DNA of 64,000 nt from Liolophura sinensis (lineage: Eukaryota > Mollusca > Polyplacophora > Chitonida > Chitonidae). A program made the translations under genes and the position numbers. Shown piece after piece: positions 12,544-26,084 of the stretch (positions are counted from its first letter, which is position 1; each line of letters starts with the position of its first letter). The stretch covers positions 32,831,979 through 32,895,978 of the forward strand of contig NC_088302.1 of the NCBI RefSeq assembly GCF_032854445.1, in the 5' to 3' direction. A model generated the notes under the pieces. It saw nothing but the letters and a program-made list of their open reading frames with translations. It was not told the DNA's origin and made no database searches.

Positions 12544-15463
12544 AACTGAAAATAATCCACTCTTTTATATTTGAATTTGAATGAATATACAGTTTGTTGT
12601 ATCATCTTGAGGACTGGACATTTTGAACCTTTATTTACCTTTTCTTTCAATACCTGTAACATGTTTTCCTTCCATCCTTGCATGTGCATTGAAAAAGTAA
12701 AATTCATCAAAAGCCAGCTTTTCTACCCATTAACTGTATAATTCTCAACTTGTACTTTACATATACCAGTAATTCATCTAACAACTGGCTGTTGCTAAGC
12801 CTGTCTTTACAACCTCGGATGGGTATTCCATATTACCCCAGCTGTCTGCCTACACTATCCACAGAGATCCTCTTCCAGCATCTTTCACACATGTACATGT
12901 ACATGCCCACCTGAACCCAGCTACTACCCTCCTTGTTCTCCCCTGCCCATTCCTCTCTGGTGACAGTTTATTGCATTTCAGAACTTGGCCAGCCTTCCAT
13001 AAAACAATTACAATTGCTTGGTATGCCAGAAGCAAATTGAAGGAATGGATCATGCCTGATGGTACAAGTGGCCACAGATGGGAGGCCTAAATAGCACTGA
13101 CACAGAAAAACTCCATTTAAAAATCTGATATATTTTTTTCTCATTTTCTTTTTTTTTTCCTCTCTATCATTTTATTTCTAAGATTTTGATTTGTTTTGGA
13201 GCTGGGATATAATTGTAAAATCCATTGTAATAGAAATTCATACATATCATTTCTGTTTTTTTTTCTCTTTTTATGAATGATCATTTCACTGGAAGGAGTG
13301 TCAAGGTTAGAAGTGACAACATTTCAACGCATGTACCTATTTTCTCCGAGCCAGTATATAAAGGACCATTTATCGTGTTTGCAGTAGTTTGTCACCATAC
13401 ATAAATATGGTTAAAATTGTGTGGCTAGAATCTCCACTGATTCACTAAATCAAACTCTGAATGCCAATTTTTAAGGTGTTAATATATATGTATACAAAAT
13501 GTTTACAAGGCATATTCCCAGCAATTTCTTATTGTACTATCTGAAATGGTTTTAAATAAATTGAATTTTAAATCCCTGGTTAAGAGATCTGAAAGGCCTA
13601 ACATACAGTGAATGAGTGGAAATAGTTGCATGTTAGCACAGCAAAGGCTCAAGGACCCATTGCTCTTAAATCTACAGCAGATATCCGCGGAGTAATCCAT
13701 TATTATGTCAAGATGATAGTTGTGCGATTAGCACAGACACCACTGCACCACGAGTTGTGCATGTCTGATTGCATGATATCGTAACTCTTTTCGCACAGAG
13801 TGTAATCATTGCTGATTCCAGCCAGGTCCAGCGATCTTCCTGCATATTCAAAGCTTTACTGTGCTGTTCTCAGGGCTGAACATGACTCATTCTCGGCTTG
13901 TTTAGCAATTTTCTCTCTAATTCCCGAGATCCAAATTACTCTGTGTGTGCCTACCTCGTTATTGCCAATAACCAGGCATGTCCTTGTTCCTACTACTGCT
14001 ACAGTTCGGCTGAAGCCAGTAAACACAGCCTGTAAAACTCTGTATGGCTCTTCCTAAGTACCAGGAGCAATAACAGTGGGACACAGTCGAAGCCAAAAGG
14101 GAGAAATCCTACAATCTGTAAGGTTTCCTTGATCACAGTGCCCTGTGGTACGATATTTAGTCCTGTTTCCTCGCTTAATGCTATTTGACTCAATCCACAC
14201 TGATGCTTTTACCCATACAGTACAGACACTGCTCTTTTTAGCTTGGGAAGCCTGTGTTTTGGTAGAATGTCATGTCAATGGGTAGGACAAATGTGATTTA
14301 TACTAACCTAAGGCTTTGTCCGTCCTGACATTCTTGGCAGTGTATTTTCATGTCCAGATTATGGACTGCTGGGGTTCATTCATAAAAGAAAAAGGCTGTC
14401 CTAAAAGAATAACATAGTTAAGTATGTAGCCAGCTTTATGTTTCAGTGTCTAAATAAAACACAAGCTTTGATCGCAATGTTTGCAAAAGAAAAAAAAAAC
14501 TGTCTGGGATTGTAACAGCTGTAGAAACACAAGGTTTCTTTGGCATGCTAACCAGTTTTGAAGTGGGTATAAACTAATATGAATAATAGATTCTTCCAGA
14601 CACCAATGCAGCATTGATGCTCATTTTATCTTGTTCTGTAGATACTTAAGCCAAAAGTTACACTGAGTTCTGTCATTGCTATATGTTTAATTTTCTGAGG
14701 CTGATATTAATAAGAATAATTTTCCATGAAATAGTTTTGGGGCAACATGAAAATAATGTTGCCAGAAAGTCTTTCATGGCATATTATTGCATCCCCCATC
14801 CCTCCAAAAAAAAAAAAGTGCTGTTGTCTCATTATATTACCAACATATACATTGTAGATGTAGGCCCATGGTAGTATATGTTATGCAGTGGTGCAATGTA
14901 ATTTCTGCTGCCAACAGTAGGGTCTGCATTGTAGATTTATATTTCTACACCAGTTATCACCAAGTGTGTAATACTGTAGGCATATGGACTTGGTTCATTC
15001 ACTGAGTTGCCAAGCACTTACTCTTTCATTCCTCTTACTGAGGTGAAGTGAGAAAGAATTAGCAGGGGTATATTGATCAAATGTAAGACAACTACACTTT
15101 GATGGGAATACTCCCAGTGGGAGTCAACCAATATGATCATAGGAGATCAAAAATCAGCATTGACCTACAGCAGTAAATCACTTATGAAGACTAGGTGACA
15201 GAACTGGCTAGCCGCTGATATTGAACCAGGCAGAATAGGGGTTGGGGTGGGTTGGAGGGGGGAAAGAAATAGATGGATGAGAGAAGCAGCAGAGATAAAG
15301 AGGATACTAAATGTGGTATTTGCCCCAAAAATTATCATGCAAAAATACATTTTTAGAGGCAAATGAAGGTCACGAAATATATACCTTTAGTGGTAAAACT
15401 AAGATGGTTTTCCTAGTAGGAAATCGTCCTACTGTCCTAAAGCATTGAAACATTTTTTTTATT
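12544..15463. other. Intergenic stretch, no gene seen
   Basis: Contains an ACATGTACATGTACATG palindromic run near 12893, a TATATAAAGG sequence near 13356 resembling a TATA box with no ORF behind it, poly-T tracts near 13147 and 13255, and a poly-A tract near 14806. ORFs are 82 codons or fewer and unrecognised. Confidence 0.6.
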
Positions 15464-15616
15464 GATATTTATTTATTTGATTGGTGTTTTATGCTGTACT
15501 CAAGAATATTTCACCTATACAACGGCGGCCAGCATTATGGTGGGAGGAAACCGGGCAGAGCCCGGGGGAAACCCACGACCATCCGCAGGTTGCTGTCAGA
15601 CCTTCCCACTTACGGC
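15464..15616 (-). mobile_element. tRNA-derived SINE, head missing
   Basis: On the plus strand it reads ATTTATTTGATTGGTGTTTT, then TACTCAAGAATATTTCACC, GGCGGCCAGCATTATGGTGG, GGGAAACCCACGACCATCCG and CTTCCCACTTACGGC. This is the antisense of the complete copy at 52949..53195, lacking the tRNA-like 5' head. ORFs here are element-derived. Confidence 0.9.
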
Positions 15617-18481
15617 TAAACATGTTTTTCAAGAATCAGACAAAATGAGTAGCCTATAGTAATGGTCAAAAGTTTAATTGCCTCAGATTTATCCAAATTT
15701 ACAACCGTATATCCTGTCAAAGCATTAAGGAGTTACCTGATGGTTAAGGCTTTCCAGGTATGTTACCTTGTGCATTGGAGCTTACCCAATCATTCATTTA
15801 TTCATGTATTTATTAAAATGCGATTTCAATTTTTCTTTCTTGACCAGTCCACCATTAGCTTTATGTATGCATCAGAATGTTACTTGTACCCCAATAGTGT
15901 TCTGTGCCTTTGCATTAAGCGAAATGTTCAGATGTGTTAATCTGATGTTTGCTTAAATAGGGTGTTTTTGTGGCAAAAAGGAAATGTTTGCTTAAACAAG
16001 AGAGAAGGTTAGACATTCATATTTAATGATGTTTGTATTGAGCCCTGTGTGTTTTAATATTGCCCTGCTTTCTATGGAAAGGGTTGTAACGGTTATCAAT
16101 TAGATCGTTTGACATAATGCTGTTTTCCAACAGTACATTGTGATAGTGGCTACATAGTGATAATAAGAAACCCATACATGAAATACATTTCTGTATTTTT
16201 AACTGTCCCTGTTGCTCTATATGCTCTGTTACATCATAATTGTTGCTGAGTTTTTCTTCTCCTCTTATCTGGTTTACCATGTCGTTTGTTCAGACCCAGG
16301 ACAAAGTATCGGTTGGGCAGGTGTAGTATCTAAGGCCCTAAACCTTAGTATTCATACATCTCACCCTGACGTAACAGAACTCCGCTTTCGTTGTGGAGTA
16401 TGTTTGTGACCACACTTTTAGTGCGACTCATTTACTTGCCTTTTCCGCGGGTGACTTAGCTGGGGGAAGGCATCGATATAAATTAGCCAGAAATGTGCAC
16501 AGGCATGCACAAATACCACTCCTCTCCAAAAAAAAATATTCCGTTTTCAGTAAGGCATCAAACCGAGGCCAAGCAGCACTGGCGATAGTAAATGGAGAAA
16601 TGCCTGTGGTAAATACAGGAAAAGCTGGTACCCTCTTCAGTAGGCTTTCGTGATCAGATGGGGGACTAGTTTAATATGTGGGTCACACAACATTAGTAAC
16701 AAGTTCTACTGGTTAGTCATTTTAAAGGGGTTAAAACAGACAGGAATTGTACAGATTAAAAAGTATTTATTGGCGAAAGAACCATGCACGCCACGAAAAT
16801 GACACCACTTTATCTTCAGTATTGTTTATACATGACTTACGAGAAGTAGTAAAACGCGTCTGTCTTGGAACATCTGTAGGCGTCTTACACGAATGTAATC
16901 TATTGTTAATTTGATGCGGAAAACAAGCATGTGTTAATAATGGGAATAACTTTTATTCGTGGAATTGTAGGGAGATTGAAAACAGGAGTTAGTGTAGATG
17001 GACACTGCTGAATGGAAAGCAACTGGAAATGGAGTAAATAGACCATTGAAAACTAGCTATAACAGTGAATGTCGAGAATGACGTCACAGTGACTTTTTCT
17101 CGGGTCTCGGGTATTTAATGTCAGATTTGCTGTCTCATGTAAAGACACGCATTACGTGAGTACTGTTCACAAGAATTTGTTTTCCGGTCGTCTTTCTACT
17201 AATGTTAGTGTTTTGTTTTACTCTTTCTTTACCTTCAACGAACAGTAAACACTTCTTGCTGAAACAGGTCATGAAAAGAACATCATGGAGGGGGGGGGGG
17301 GGGGTGCTTTTAAATCTCTATTCGCGACTCGTGGACAAGATTCCAAGACTTGATAGCATATCTCCATTAAATAACAAACCAAAGTGGCATTCGGATTCTG
17401 GTCCTCTGGATTTCTCGGTAACTTATATAGGTATCCGTGGATTATGCGACGAGCGCTACACAATCAAACCGTACAAATAGTATGACAGGGATCTTAAGAC
17501 AGGAATGGGTACTTTCTATTTGTGTTTATGCCCGAGTACTCTCCGTGATATGCTTCAGTTTTACAAAGGAGGCACTGATTTCTGATACTTTTGTATGTTT
17601 TCATGATTTTGGTTTTCTTTGGTTGAGTGGCAGTTGGGTGACCTTCAACGCTGTTGTCAGAAGTATTCAGAGCGTATATCTGATGTTTCTTTGTTCACGC
17701 ACCGTGCAGTTTCAATAAAGGGATTTTTAGCCAAATAATAACGTCTTGAGTGTTTCCTTACAATCGTTCTTTGCTAAATATGTGCATTTGGCTTTGAAAA
17801 CCATGGTGGTGTACTGGTGTAAGTCTGGTAATGATGGTTTTTACGGTATAGGCCTACATATATAACACAATGTGAAACTGAATGACTTTTTGATAGAAGA
17901 TTACATATTGTTGGACCCCAGCTGCAGACGGCCATACAGTCTTTCTATAATGTTTAACCCGGAACTTAAAATCCAGTCTTCATCTTCTTTTCCAAATGGC
18001 AGTTGAACCACTTGAATGAGCGGTTGCCATTTTCACCCAGCTATTCAGTAGTAAGACTTGTAGAATTTCCGAAATTTAGAGCAGTACATATACATGCCAG
18101 TTACTATGTCACACGAGTGAAATGTCATCGTTGATGTTTACGGTGAAAGATGATGCTGGTAGTGACAGTCCTCATCTGGAAAAACATTGACTTGACTGGG
18201 TCATGCTTCCTGTCCCCGAGCGACATAATGGCCTTTGTAGAATGCAGAATCAGATGGCCCTGCGTTGTTGGTGCCAGGCTCTTTGTTCACTTGTTTTCCA
18301 ATTCAGTTTTACAGGATGACTAATCCACATTGAAAATTGAACAAAGACGTGGGAAAGGATTAAAGTACACTGGGATTTAAATCTACTTTCTTGGATTCTT
18401 CTTTAGAAGAAGTACATTGTATTAACAAGGGCAGTATATATAAATAAGTGTTTTTTTACGTGTGTGTGTGTTTTTGAAAGA
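15617..18481. other. Intergenic stretch, no confirmed gene
   Basis: Contains a perfect CRE (TGACGTCA, 17079..17086), a run of 15 G at 17290..17304, and two overlapping plus-strand ORFs (17202..17480, 92 codons; 17437..17718, 93 codons), the second ending within a few bases of an AATAAA near 17715. Neither ORF resembles a known family. A transcribed unit here is possible but not shown. Confidence 0.5.
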
Positions 18482-18693
18482 AACGCCAATAGCCGACTTA
18501 CGCGTGATCAATGATGTGTGTACCAGGTTCGAATCCAGCTCTAGGTGGTTACTGAAGCTGTTAGTCAGAAGGTTTGTCAGGTGCCTAGCGAAGGGCAGTG
18601 GTTTAGCCCGGTTTCCTTCAAACATAAACCTGACCGACACGGTATGGGTGAGACGTATGACGGCGCCCTGGATTCCAGACATAAAAAAAATAG
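18482..18693 (+). mobile_element. tRNA-derived SINE, second subfamily, diverged
   Basis: A pol III B-box-like GGTTCGAATCC lies at 18526..18536 in a tRNA-like head. The body has GGTTTGTCAGGTGCCTAGCG, GGCAGTGGTTTAGCCCGG and CTGACCGACACGGTATG, and an A-rich tail follows near 18682. The body parallels the main SINE family but differs enough to suggest a separate subfamily. Short ORFs on both strands here are element-derived. Confidence 0.65.
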
Positions 18694-19987
18694 ATTTTTA
18701 AAAAAGCTGATCAGAGCATGTTTTATAGAGGTATAGTGAACATAAATAACATACAGGTACAGTACTTGCAAATCTAACCTGTGTATATGTATGTATATGT
18801 GTAAAAGGTTACCATGACAATTGCATATGCTTTCGGAACCTTGTCCGGGAAGGGTAATATTGACTGAATATAATGAGTCGACGGTAAAGAAGCAAGTTTC
18901 TTTAGAACCGTGTTACCATATGGTGAAAAGGGTATTGCTGATTCTGAAGTAATTCCATCTTGTCTCCCGTGGGGACTAGACTGTCGTGCTATTGATTGCA
19001 GTTTGATCAGTATTCGGTGAAAAGTTAAACTTAGGTAATAAACGATTTCCCGTGTCAAGAAAAAAACCGTTACATGTTGAAGAACCAATGCATCTCTTGA
19101 CGAGCTTTACACCAGATAGTCCCACTCTGTTAATAGTACCACGTTTTCTCACCGCACACGGCAAGGTGAGTTAAACCTCCATGAATCAAGCTGTCCAAAC
19201 AGCAAGCTTAAGTAGTTTCTTACATTACTGTCGCCGTGATTTTTCTCCGACAGTGGCCCCAGCTCGTGTGTAGGATCCGTAGTACCGGACTGACCCAAAC
19301 AACTCTGGGCCTCCAAGCTGATGCAGTAAATTTATCAAATTGCCGCCAAGACGACGGGCTATACCTCTCGACAACTAGCATCTCTATACTGAACAGCAAC
19401 GACGGTTTTCAGATATCTAATTTGTACCGTCAACATTTTGTTTCACGAATCCAGGGCAATCAGTCGAAGAGCTTGTTTTTAGCGTTCAGGTGGCTTGGTT
19501 TTACACACAGATTGATTGATGAACTACAAGTCCCGCCACAGGTTCTAGTGGACAGTTTCATTAACAGACCAGTGTCCGTTTGTGGACATCGGCTGAAGGA
19601 TTGCCCAGGCATTGTCCAGACCTGGGCCACGAGTCTCTGAAGACGAAACTTCACATATCTGGGGTTTTAATTGGTGGGTAAAATTTATAGCAGACTAACA
19701 CTGTTACTAACCATTCTATTGATCTCGACGCTATCAATGGTAGACAGGACTATTTAAATCCTGGACTGGACAACTTCGTCTTGTCTATCGTCTCACCAGC
19801 TCTGAACTCTAAATACTTTCTAACTTGACTTACTTCACACCACTGTGTGTATTTGAGATGTGTATGTTTGCTTGATGTCTACGGTATTTCCTTGTCCTAT
19901 TGGCCGCTTTCATGAAGCGTACTTAGTCTTGAGTATCCCTTATCTGAGTGCACTTTATATCTCTACAAGATACGTCATCATGGTGTT
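18694..19987. other. Intergenic stretch, no gene seen
   Basis: The longest frame is a 134-codon plus-strand ORF (19236..19640) with no recognisable domain and unremarkable composition. I treat it as chance. Confidence 0.5.
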
Positions 19988-20155
19988 CATTTTATTTTTT
20001 TGATTGGTGTTTTGCGCCGTACGCAAGAATATTTCACTTATACGACGGCGGCCAGTATTATGGTGGGTGAAAACCGGGCAGGGCCCGGGGGAAACCCACG
20101 ACCATCCGCAGGTTGCTGACAAATCTTCCCACGTACGACCGGAGAGGAAGCCAAC
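19988..20155 (-). mobile_element. tRNA-derived SINE, 5'-truncated, possible short target duplication
   Basis: Antisense copy on the plus strand from TTTTTTTGATTGGTGTTTTG to GGCCAGTATTATGGTGG, CCCGGGGGAAACCCACGACC and CGGAGAGGAAGCCA. The tRNA-like head is missing. The word TGGTGTT occurs at both borders (19981..19987 and 20156..20162) and could be a target-site duplication. Confidence 0.9.
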
Positions 20156-21199
20156 TGGTGTTAAAGGGCAAACTTAGCTGAGTGAGTTTCATGAAACAGG
20201 CCCCTGGCGTCTTTTATTGCCAACATTTATGGTTCTGCTTCGCTGATCATGTGAAGAAGAACCAAGAACATCAATTTTAAAGTCCCATTGGAACAGCATG
20301 GGCATGAAGCCGAAGTAACACTGATATCTGCTATAATCTGCAGAAGAAACAAGTGCAGGTGTCTCAAACAGAACATCACCCACAGTGTTAATTGTCCTTT
20401 CTAGATCGGTATTATCTTCCATTGGCATCGTGTCGAGCGTCTTGAAAGAGTGTGAATGCGGGTTAATGACGTAGGTACGGTGTTCGGTTAAACAGTAGAT
20501 GTCGGGGCTGACGTGAGTTGTATATATACATGCCTTATCTTTGCTCTCCCGAAACTGATGCCAATTTCACCCAAAAAAAGTCTGAAATCCAATTTTTCGT
20601 ATCTTTTCTCAGAACGGATATCCACACGTACGTTATGACGCGATTAGGCAATGGGCATTACTTACGAGATAAGTTACAAAGAAAGGAATGTAGTCCAGGA
20701 ATTACTTTGTGGAAACAGAGGGGGAGTTAAATATACCACAGAGAAGTTAAGTCTGGAGAGACCTCAATCACGCGGCGTTCAAGCTAATGATGATGGTCCT
20801 AAACGAATTGTAGGCCTATTCTAGCATCGCAACTCTCCACTATTACTGTTACTTAAAGGTAATGTGATTAGAATTAGCTTTTATGTAAAGTAGTCTATAT
20901 TAGCGACACTTTTACAGCCCATTCTGGTGAAAAGACTAATATATTTACCAGCCAATTCACTTTTTCCAACGGAATTTAGCTCCATAGAAGGAGAATCTCA
21001 TTAAGACTGCCACCTTGGCAGATAAACGCATTGCTGATTGGCTGTAAGAGCAAATCCAAGGCAAAGTGATGGTAGGTTGTTTTTTTTTTTTTTTTTTTTG
21101 GGGGGGGGGGGGTATCATGATTACCCTTCTTTTTGGCATAAGTTACCTGAAGCGCGAAAGGTTATTCAGTGGTTGTGCAAGTATGTTTACGTAACCGAT
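20156..21199. other. Intergenic stretch with a T20-G13 tract
   Basis: No gene seen. A run of 20 T (21080..21099) is joined directly to a run of 13 G (21100..21112). Confidence 0.6.
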
Positions 21200-21330
21200 T
21201 GATATTTAATCCAAGTGCTCAAGAATATTTCCTTTAGTTAGACTTTCTATATTGAGATGACGACAGAAATGATGGTTTGTCTTATTCTCTGACTTCGTTG
21301 TTTACGCCGTACACAATAATATGTCACTCT
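21200..21330 (-). mobile_element. Two decayed SINE tail fragments
   Basis: GTGCTCAAGAATATTTCC at about 21216 and TTTACGCCGTACACAATAAT at about 21303 each match part of the antisense SINE 3' end. They are too short and changed to delimit. Confidence 0.35.
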
Positions 21331-21689
21331 GGAGGTCTCGATCAGGTTAATACCTGCCAAGTGGAGAAAACAGAATGAGGTAGGAAAAGAAAAAACTATA
21401 CGCGTATATAACTGAGAAACCCCTTAACATTAAACTAATGGAAGATTTGCGATCCAAATGACAGTCAGTATACATCGTCTTCTGCCTTGACGCTACAATG
21501 TGTACTACGTATTGTGACTCTTATTCATTTAGAGGTGTAACGTACAAAAGTGTACATAGTTTTGAACCGCAGTGCTGAGGAGTTTTGCGCTTCCCATTAC
21601 CGGATGGTTCTTTGGAGATGAACGGGTCAAGCGTAGACCCTATATGTTTGGAAGGAAAACAAGAAAAGTTACAGGATTCTCGAGGGAAC

Positions 21690-21775
21690 ACCCGAAAATC
21701 GAATCGCCAGTGGCCGGATTCGAACTCGTGACGAGTGTGAAATGGTCGATGGCGTCTTATCACTAACGTATGGAT
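21690..21775 (-). mobile_element. tRNA-like SINE head or tRNA relic
   Basis: On the minus strand it contains a B-box-like GAGTTCGAATCC (21727..21716), preceded at tRNA-like distance by TTAGTGATAAGACG, a weak A box. No good acceptor stem can be drawn, so a functional tRNA gene is unlikely. Confidence 0.4.
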
Positions 21776-24700
21776 TGCTAATGCCTGTGCTCTCTGGCAA
21801 TATCAGTGAGCCAGTGAACTGTTTGAAGCTGCATGTGTTACCAACGCTGTGTTGTCCAATGAAGTGCTGTTAGAGAAGAAAATTGATATATGCCCTGTCT
21901 GTGTTCTTTTGCCGTTAGGTCGCTTGGTAAACGTATCAGCATAGAAATCCAATTAAACTGTGTAATGAATATATCTCCGTTTGGAATCGGGGTGAATTCA
22001 GGGCTCTTGCGTATAAGCAGACAGTGCGATGCATACTTGGTCATACGCTTACTGTAACAATGTGAAGGCGGGCGATAAGTCGGTGTCTTAGAGGGTTGTA
22101 GTGAGAAGGGGGAGGTGGGGTGCAATAGCAATGCAATGGCCCTACAAGTCTGCGCGGAGAACAGAATATGTGTCTGTGTGCTACCCTGAGACAAAGACTC
22201 AGATCTTAGGCGGCTAAGTATTGAACAGAACCTGAGAACCAGAGCCCTGTGTCGTTCAGGTCGAGATTCAAGCTATAAGCGCGTTAAGAGGCGAGTGTAG
22301 CCCAGGTAAAAGGCTGCCTGGTTTCTGCGCAGACCAGATAAATTCTCTCACCTTGGTCAGAATCCCTATACACATAGCAGGTGACAGCGATTAGCTGGCA
22401 TAGGTAAGGTTGGCACTCGCATTCGCCTTGGGAAGCCTAATAAATCACTGCGTGAAATGTCCATGTGATCTGGGATGTGGGGTGAGATTGGCGGCTGGGT
22501 GACCCCAGGCCGGTGTACTGTTACCTTACACCATTTAGACGAATGGGGAGAAAGAAGAGAGAGCGATATAGGCGAAAACGTAGCATTTACTTGAAACGAC
22601 GTTAGTCTGGTAAAGGACAACTACACGATGATTGCACACGACACTTGCTGCGCATGAGGAATTGAATAAACATGGCGAAGATAAAATCTTTCATTTGTGA
22701 ACAGAAAACACCTAATAAAATACCGCTTCTCCAGTCTGTTTAAGTCAAACTGACCAATTTGTTACATAAGACGTTAAGACCTACCAGATACACGAAACCA
22801 AAACAAAAATGACACCATAGACTTTGGGGGCAGGGGAGGAGCATTCTACCTGATTGTTATCGTTTGCTCTTGATTTACACATCACCATGCAATTTGTTCG
22901 ATTTGTAAAAGAGACGAACGCGTGTAATGTTTCACGTGGTGATGATGCGACACATGTTGACCAACACGCCAGACAAAGACAACTGTCGCTTGTGTGTGTG
23001 TGCGTGAGCTCCACAGTGAATCCAGGCAGCTGGAAGCAGTTGGGTCAATGACAGGCCGAGGTCCAATGCAGGCACAGACAACGTCAACCTATCTGTTCTG
23101 CCAGACACACGCCAGTCGATTCCAAAAGGACGGACCCTAGAGAGATGCCCCAGTCTCTCCGTCTCGGTAGAACTTCGATAATCTCCGCTGTCGCCACCGT
23201 GCATGTACGCCGCCATGCAAACTGCAACTCCTCGTTCAGGGCCTGCTCAATATTTGCTGCAGCTTCTGCTTGCTGCATTATTTACCAGGAGCCTGCTAAT
23301 CAGGCAGAGTCCATTGTCGGTAAAACAGGGAGGATTAGAAGCGACCAAGGTGTCTTCAACAATTCTTCATGAATATTGCATGGACTTCCTACACGCCTTG
23401 CAAACCAAGTCAGGTGAAGGTGTTAGAATATAAAGCAGAGACGAAATCCCGTGGGGACACAAGAGTTCCTGCAGAGATCAGAATCAAAATAATATCAACA
23501 CACGAGCGTTGAGAATGCCAGACAAGCCAGTTCAGACCTTTCCGCCATAAATAAGCTGGCTTGGTCTCCATGTACACATGCTGAAACGGCTTCAGGATCA
23601 AATTACCTTTTTTCCGTGTTCTCAGCTTTAATCAAGATGAATTAAACCGCGGTGTGCTTTAATCTGTTTACTTCTATAAGCCCCTGGTTGATACAACGAC
23701 TTGTTTTAATATTCTGATGGTTGATGAAGGTGCTGTGTTATTGAGTAACTTCACATCAATTTAAGAGAATGAGGGAATCTATAATTGGCAAGCAGGAGAT
23801 ACATCTCTTACAGGATTGCAGATGAAAACAGGCCTATCCGTTTTCAGCGTCTCAGGAAACCGGTGATTTATAGACCGATATTTATTACCAAAAGGTGACA
23901 ATGAAAAATATGATTTGCTAAAGAAACAAGGCTGTAGTCGTAAGCAGTTCAATAACACAATACAAGGTGATATGTTCCTTGGGCATGGTAAAAAAGCCCT
24001 TTTGATGTCGGTCATTATTCACACGTGTAGTAATATTGGAATGTCATGTATTTAACAAGATTTCGTGGGTGGCTTTGATGAATACTAGTGCGTACGGCCG
24101 TGTAAGTGTACCCCGGTAACCCTGCATTCTACTCTAAACTTAAAAAAAACAGTACGTGTCGTCTATAAAAAGAATTCTTTGCATATTATCGGAGGGTAAT
24201 CAAAGTAAACAAAGTGTTTGTTTGGCTGCATGTTGTGGTGTTTCCGGCTATTACGATCTTGTTATATGCCCCTACAAAAGAATTTATGAAGTGAGGAATT
24301 CATCTTAAATTTCGATGCGGGATCCAGATCTCTTCACTAATGGGATCGCCGGCTCGGTACGAAATTCAGAGACGTTTGCAAAATCAGTAAGTGTTGCTTC
24401 TTTGATTTGAAACATTGATTTAAAGGGTAGAAATGTGGAGCACATTGTGTGTATCTATGTCAGTTCAAGCAACGCTACTGTTCTTTTCTGTTATACGTCA
24501 CTGTTTCTGTATAGTACAGCCCAGTACGTGTAGTAGTGTTCACGAACCCAGCAGCGTATTAGAAATTGATGTGATTTATCACGACTTGGACTCTACTTCT
24601 CAGGCGGGAAATTTTTCTGATTGACATATCTCTTGCTATATTTGATGAACTTTTCACCAAATAGGTGGTGTGGGAAGGTCAAAAATCTGATCGTATAGCT

Positions 24701-26084
24701 CAAAACAGATACAGTTCCAGACAGGTGCTGTATAAAACTGCAGCGCTGTCTCCTGAAACTCACCCTAATAAAATCCGACACCCATGTGAGCGCGGAATGC
24801 CTGTGACAATTACTCCGCCACGCAACAAATTATCGGCCATTACAGACAGAGCACAGAGCACATGTTGGCCTAGTTTTCAGTCAGCTGAGCGACACAAAAA
24901 TTTGTCCTAAACACTGGTGTGTCCATTCCTTAATATATGAGCAATCATACACTTTTACGTGCAAGAACATATCAGCTCCTGTTTTTACCGCCAACATATT
25001 TGTAGAAATATATTGTATATCAACTTCAAGTTGACTGAAGACAAATCTATATGCCTGACCGAATGACATACCAAGTCAGTCACGGCAGTAAGCACTACAT
25101 GGTATGCCTCGATTATATGTGGGATAAAGACGAGGCGAAGTGGTACAACTGCTATATGGAAGCCGAACAAGAATACCTATCTAGGTCATACAACACTTGC
25201 CAGAGGTCATACAGCAGTCATTCATTAATAACACCGGCTGCTACCCCCTTGCTCATTTTTGTAAATGTCAAGTTTTCTGGGCCTTCGTCTGATGTACCAA
25301 GGCCTAATCAACGGTAATAATCAACACCATGAAAATCCGAGAGAGTCACGTTTCTCTATCTATGTTGGTGCAAATCCTATCAAGCCATGGTCCAAGCCAC
25401 TCAATACTTTTCCACCACTGTCCATGGAGGTTACATGGATTCGTGGATTTTGTGGACCCTAAGTCCGAACGAACCCCCTCTAATTTCTCATGTTAGCTTC
25501 TCTAGTATCAAGATTCAGTTTCTTTGCGTTGCATTCATACTTGAAGTCTAGACTAACCAAGTTCATTTGGTTTTATATAAAGAACCAAGTGCAAAAGTGT
25601 CGGGATCTTTTCTGAAGAGATATGTCTGGCATTACTACTAAGTATCTTCACTCTGGGTTTCTTCACCATCAGAATTTCTGACATTTTGCATGTCTTTTTG
25701 TATCACGTGTATATGCATACAGTTTCAACTTCAGGCCACACCCATGATTCATCACCCACATCACTTACCACTCCGCAAGATGTGTGTATTGCCTATAGTT
25801 TGTTACATCCGATCAATCTGTGGAATCCTCAGGTGAAAATATATCACCTGGTCTGCATTCTGTTTTTCCAGTTGAATTCAAGGAAATGCAAAGAAAGCAT
25901 TATTGTTAAGAGCTTACAAGCCAATGCCTACATCCATAAAGCAGGAGCAAGTTTTAGGAGAGCTAATCCTTCAAGTGTTTGCAAGGCCATTGTGAATCCT
26001 TAGCATGCTTGTCCATAACACTGGTAAATCATGAAGAAAGAAGAAAACAAGCAGACTAATAGCTGATTAGTTTACGATTGAACT
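21776..26084. other. Intergenic stretch, no gene seen
   Basis: Somewhat less AT-rich between about 22.0 and 23.5 kb. ORFs up to 118 codons occur on both strands, overlap each other, and resemble no family. Poly-T near 26196. Nothing supportable. Confidence 0.55.

Noticed and set aside
11318-12710. Four overlapping ORFs of 391-459 codons as repeat-protein genes
   Set aside because: They exist because the 39-bp unit is a multiple of three and stop-free in several frames on both strands. No signal peptide, exon context or non-repeat domain supports any of them.
21716-21727. Functional tRNA gene
   Set aside because: A B-box-like word is present but the A box is weak and no acceptor stem can be drawn; a SINE head is more likely.
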